From contig CACFKO010000027.1 in NCBI GenBank assembly GCA_902566925.1, positions 1 to 8,069 of the forward strand: 8,069 nt of DNA, in the 5' to 3' direction. The stretch comes from an uncultured Pelagibacteraceae bacterium. Its GTDB lineage: Bacteria > Pseudomonadota > Alphaproteobacteria > Pelagibacterales > Pelagibacteraceae. The translations under genes were made by a program, and so were the position numbers. The notes below the pieces were generated by a model, which saw nothing but the letters and a program-made list of their open reading frames with translations, was not told the origin of the DNA and did no database searches. Shown here piece after piece: positions 6,732-8,069 of this stretch (position 1 is the stretch's first letter; every line of letters begins with the position of its first letter).

Positions 6732-7607
6732 TTAATTTTGAACCAATATTTTGGAAAATCGTACTGAATTAAATGAGTGTAAATCACTTTCTTTTTCACC
6801 CATACCAACCGCAACTATAGGAAGACCAAATTTTTTACATATAGCCAATAATATTCCTCCCTTTGCCGAAGTGTCTAATTTTGTAATTATTAAGCCAGTT
6901 AAATTAGAAATTTTTTTAAATTCTTCAACTTGATTTAGAGCATTCTGTCCTGTTGTGGCATCTAAAACTAAAATAGTTTCGTGAGGATATTCTGGATTAA
7001 TTTTTTTGAGAACAGTGAATATTTTTTTGTATTCTTCCATGAGATTTTTTTTGTTTTGTAATCTTCCTGCTGTGTCAATAAAAGCTACATCTGATTTATT
7101 TTCCTTGGCAAATTTTGCAGTTTTATAAGCAACCGATGCCGGATCTGTTCCTAGATCTGACTTTACAAAATCAGCTCCAACTTTTTTAGACCAAAGCTCT
7201 AACTGTTCTATAGCGGCTGCTCTGAAAGTATCGGCTGCACCAAAGACTATTTTTTTTCCATCTTTTTTGAATAATTTTCCTAACTTCCCTATCGTTGTTG
7301 TCTTGCCAACACCATTCACACCTGCAACAACTATAATAGAAGGAGAACTCTTAGAGAGATCATCAAGTTTTTTCTCGTAAGGGCTAAGTATTTTAGATAC
7401 CTGCTCACCAAGAAAATCAAATATTTCTTTTTCATCATTAATTTCTTTTCCTACTTTCTCTTTTTTAAATTTTTCCTTAAGATCAGATGCTATTTGCGTG
7501 CCTACATCAGATTCAATAAGAAGTTCCTCGAACTTATTTAATAAATTTTCATCTATTTTTTTTTTGTTAAATAAATTGCTAAACCTAAAATTTTCAAAGA
7601 ATTTCAT
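6732..7607 (-). CDS. ftsY: Signal recognition particle receptor FtsY
   Basis: The GTPase that receives ribosome-SRP complexes at the inner membrane and, with Ffh and SRP RNA, delivers nascent membrane proteins to the Sec translocon. The 291 residues form a compact NG core: helical N domain (about 15-85) then the GTPase G domain. GTPase elements are G1 GVNGVGKTTT (96-105), the SRP-specific insertion motif DTFRAAAIEQL (126-136), G3 DTAGRL (178-183), DATTGQNA (216-223), G4 TKLD (242-245) and the closing GMGE (268-271). The long acidic A domain of E. coli FtsY is absent; membrane binding probably depends on the short amphipathic start MKFFENFRFSNLF. The ATG shares its A with the last base of the dapF stop (TAATG), suggesting translational coupling. 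The coding strand carries a run of ten A at 7556-7565 (codons 15-18). Confidence 0.97.
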   Translation of the reverse strand: MKFFENFRFSNLFNKKKIDENLLNKFEELLIESDVGTQIASDLKEKFKKEKVGKEINDEKEIFDFLGEQVSKILSPYEKKLDDLSKSSPSIIVVAGVNGVGKTTTIGKLGKLFKKDGKKIVFGAADTFRAAAIEQLELWSKKVGADFVKSDLGTDPASVAYKTAKFAKENKSDVAFIDTAGRLQNKKNLMEEYKKIFTVLKKINPEYPHETILVLDATTGQNALNQVEEFKKISNLTGLIITKLDTSAKGGILLAICKKFGLPIVAVGMGEKESDLHSFNSVRFSKILVQN

Positions 7608-8069
7608 TATATATCTAAACTCACCCTTTTAACTTCTGAAACAGGCCCAGTCATAAATATTTCTTTTTCGTAGTCGATTTGAAGATTTCCTTCTTTAAAA
7701 TGAACTTGTAATTTTTTATCTGACAATCCTTTCATTGAAGCAGCAACCCCAACGGCACAAGCAGCAGTACCACACGCTTTAGTTTGACCAGCTCCTCTTT
7801 CCCAAACATTGACTCTGATATTTTTTTTATCCAAAACTTGAGCAAAGGTTACATTAGTTCTTTCTGGAAAAAATTTGTATTTTTCAATTTTTGGCCCCAG
7901 TTTTTTTATATCAATTTTATTACAATCTTTTACAAAAAAAATAATATGGGGATTACCTACATTTAAACAAAATCCATAACCATGTTCTTTGTCCAAAAGA
8001 TCAATACTTACTCGTTTCGTATCCATCCTTTCACTTAATGGTACTTTTTCCCAGTTAAATTTTGGTTTA
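7607..8069 (-). CDS. dapF: Diaminopimelate epimerase, C-terminal part (5' partial)
   Basis: DapF converts LL- to meso-diaminopimelate for lysine and peptidoglycan synthesis, in the cytoplasm. The frame stays open to the window edge (last complete codon ends at 8068), and residues upstream of Met 8026 (PKFNWEKVPLSER) match the alphaproteobacterial inter-domain linker. That Met is therefore internal and the N-terminal domain with the first catalytic Cys lies outside the window. Numbering from that Met, visible sites are GNPH (24-27), FPERTNV (53-59), ERGAGQT (77-83) and the second catalytic cysteine, Cys85, in ACGTAACA (84-91). The remaining 139 residues agree with an intact C-terminal half of a roughly 270-residue enzyme. 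The stop overlaps the ftsY start by one base. In many alphaproteobacteria a MiaB-like tRNA methylthiotransferase gene (mtaB) lies between dapF and ftsY; it is absent here. Confidence 0.95.
   Translation of the reverse strand, partial: KPKFNWEKVPLSERMDTKRVSIDLLDKEHGYGFCLNVGNPHIIFFVKDCNKIDIKKLGPKIEKYKFFPERTNVTFAQVLDKKNIRVNVWERGAGQTKACGTAACAVGVAASMKGLSDKKLQVHFKEGNLQIDYEKEIFMTGPVSEVKRVSLDI

Noticed and set aside
6751..6933. 60-residue open frame on the + strand
   Set aside because: Lies opposite the ftsY G domain (G4 to G5 region) and has no independent support.
7784..7966. 60-residue open frame on the + strand
   Set aside because: Lies opposite dapF; composition reflects the antisense of a real coding sequence.
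7607..8026. Complete 139-residue protein starting at ATG 8026
   Set aside because: The frame continues upstream to the window edge with DapF-like linker sequence, so the Met is internal and the gene is cut by the window, not truncated in the genome.

Overview
The window is AT-rich, gene-dense DNA with almost no non-coding sequence. It looks like a streamlined marine alphaproteobacterium, most likely Pelagibacterales (SAR11). The grounds are the low GC, overlapping or nearly touching genes, a TRAP transporter of the alpha-keto-acid (TakP/COG4663-like) type, and a dapF/ftsY pair whose proteins look alphaproteobacterial. The assignment rests on gene content and style, not on a database search.

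Region 1 (1-4429, + strand) is a tripartite TRAP transporter followed by an amidase. It holds the periplasmic binding protein dctP (5' end outside the window), a strong intrinsic terminator, the small membrane subunit dctQ, the large permease dctM, and an amidase-signature hydrolase 9 bases after dctM. The terminator should make the binding protein mRNA more abundant than the membrane subunits. A perfect TATAAT just after it could restart transcription.

Region 2 (4422-6271, + strand) continues without a break. It has a 58-residue two-helix membrane protein that I do not recognise, an EamA/DMT-family permease, and a membrane-anchored alpha/beta hydrolase of the Bem46/YfhR type. The junctions are an 8-base overlap, a 26-base overlap and a 4-base gap, so dctQ to the hydrolase can be read as one six-gene transcription unit. 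A reasonable but unproven reading is: TRAP uptake of a small organic anion or amide, hydrolysis by the amidase, and handling or efflux of a product by the EamA permease.

Region 3 (6258-8069, - strand) converges on region 2 and is conserved housekeeping: dapF (3' part only; lysine/peptidoglycan biosynthesis), ftsY (signal-recognition-particle receptor) and an HPP-family membrane protein. dapF and ftsY share one base (TAATG), and ftsY and the HPP gene are 3 bases apart. The last coding bases of the two convergent units overlap by 14 bases, with no recognisable strong terminator between them.

I found no tRNA, rRNA, CRISPR array, insertion sequence or integrase. There is no gene-free stretch over 300 bases; the longest is about 87 bases (1057-1143). 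Nothing here is clearly a new biological system. The points most worth checking are the TRAP-amidase-permease operon, the small membrane protein inside it, and the altered ligand-site residues of the binding protein.
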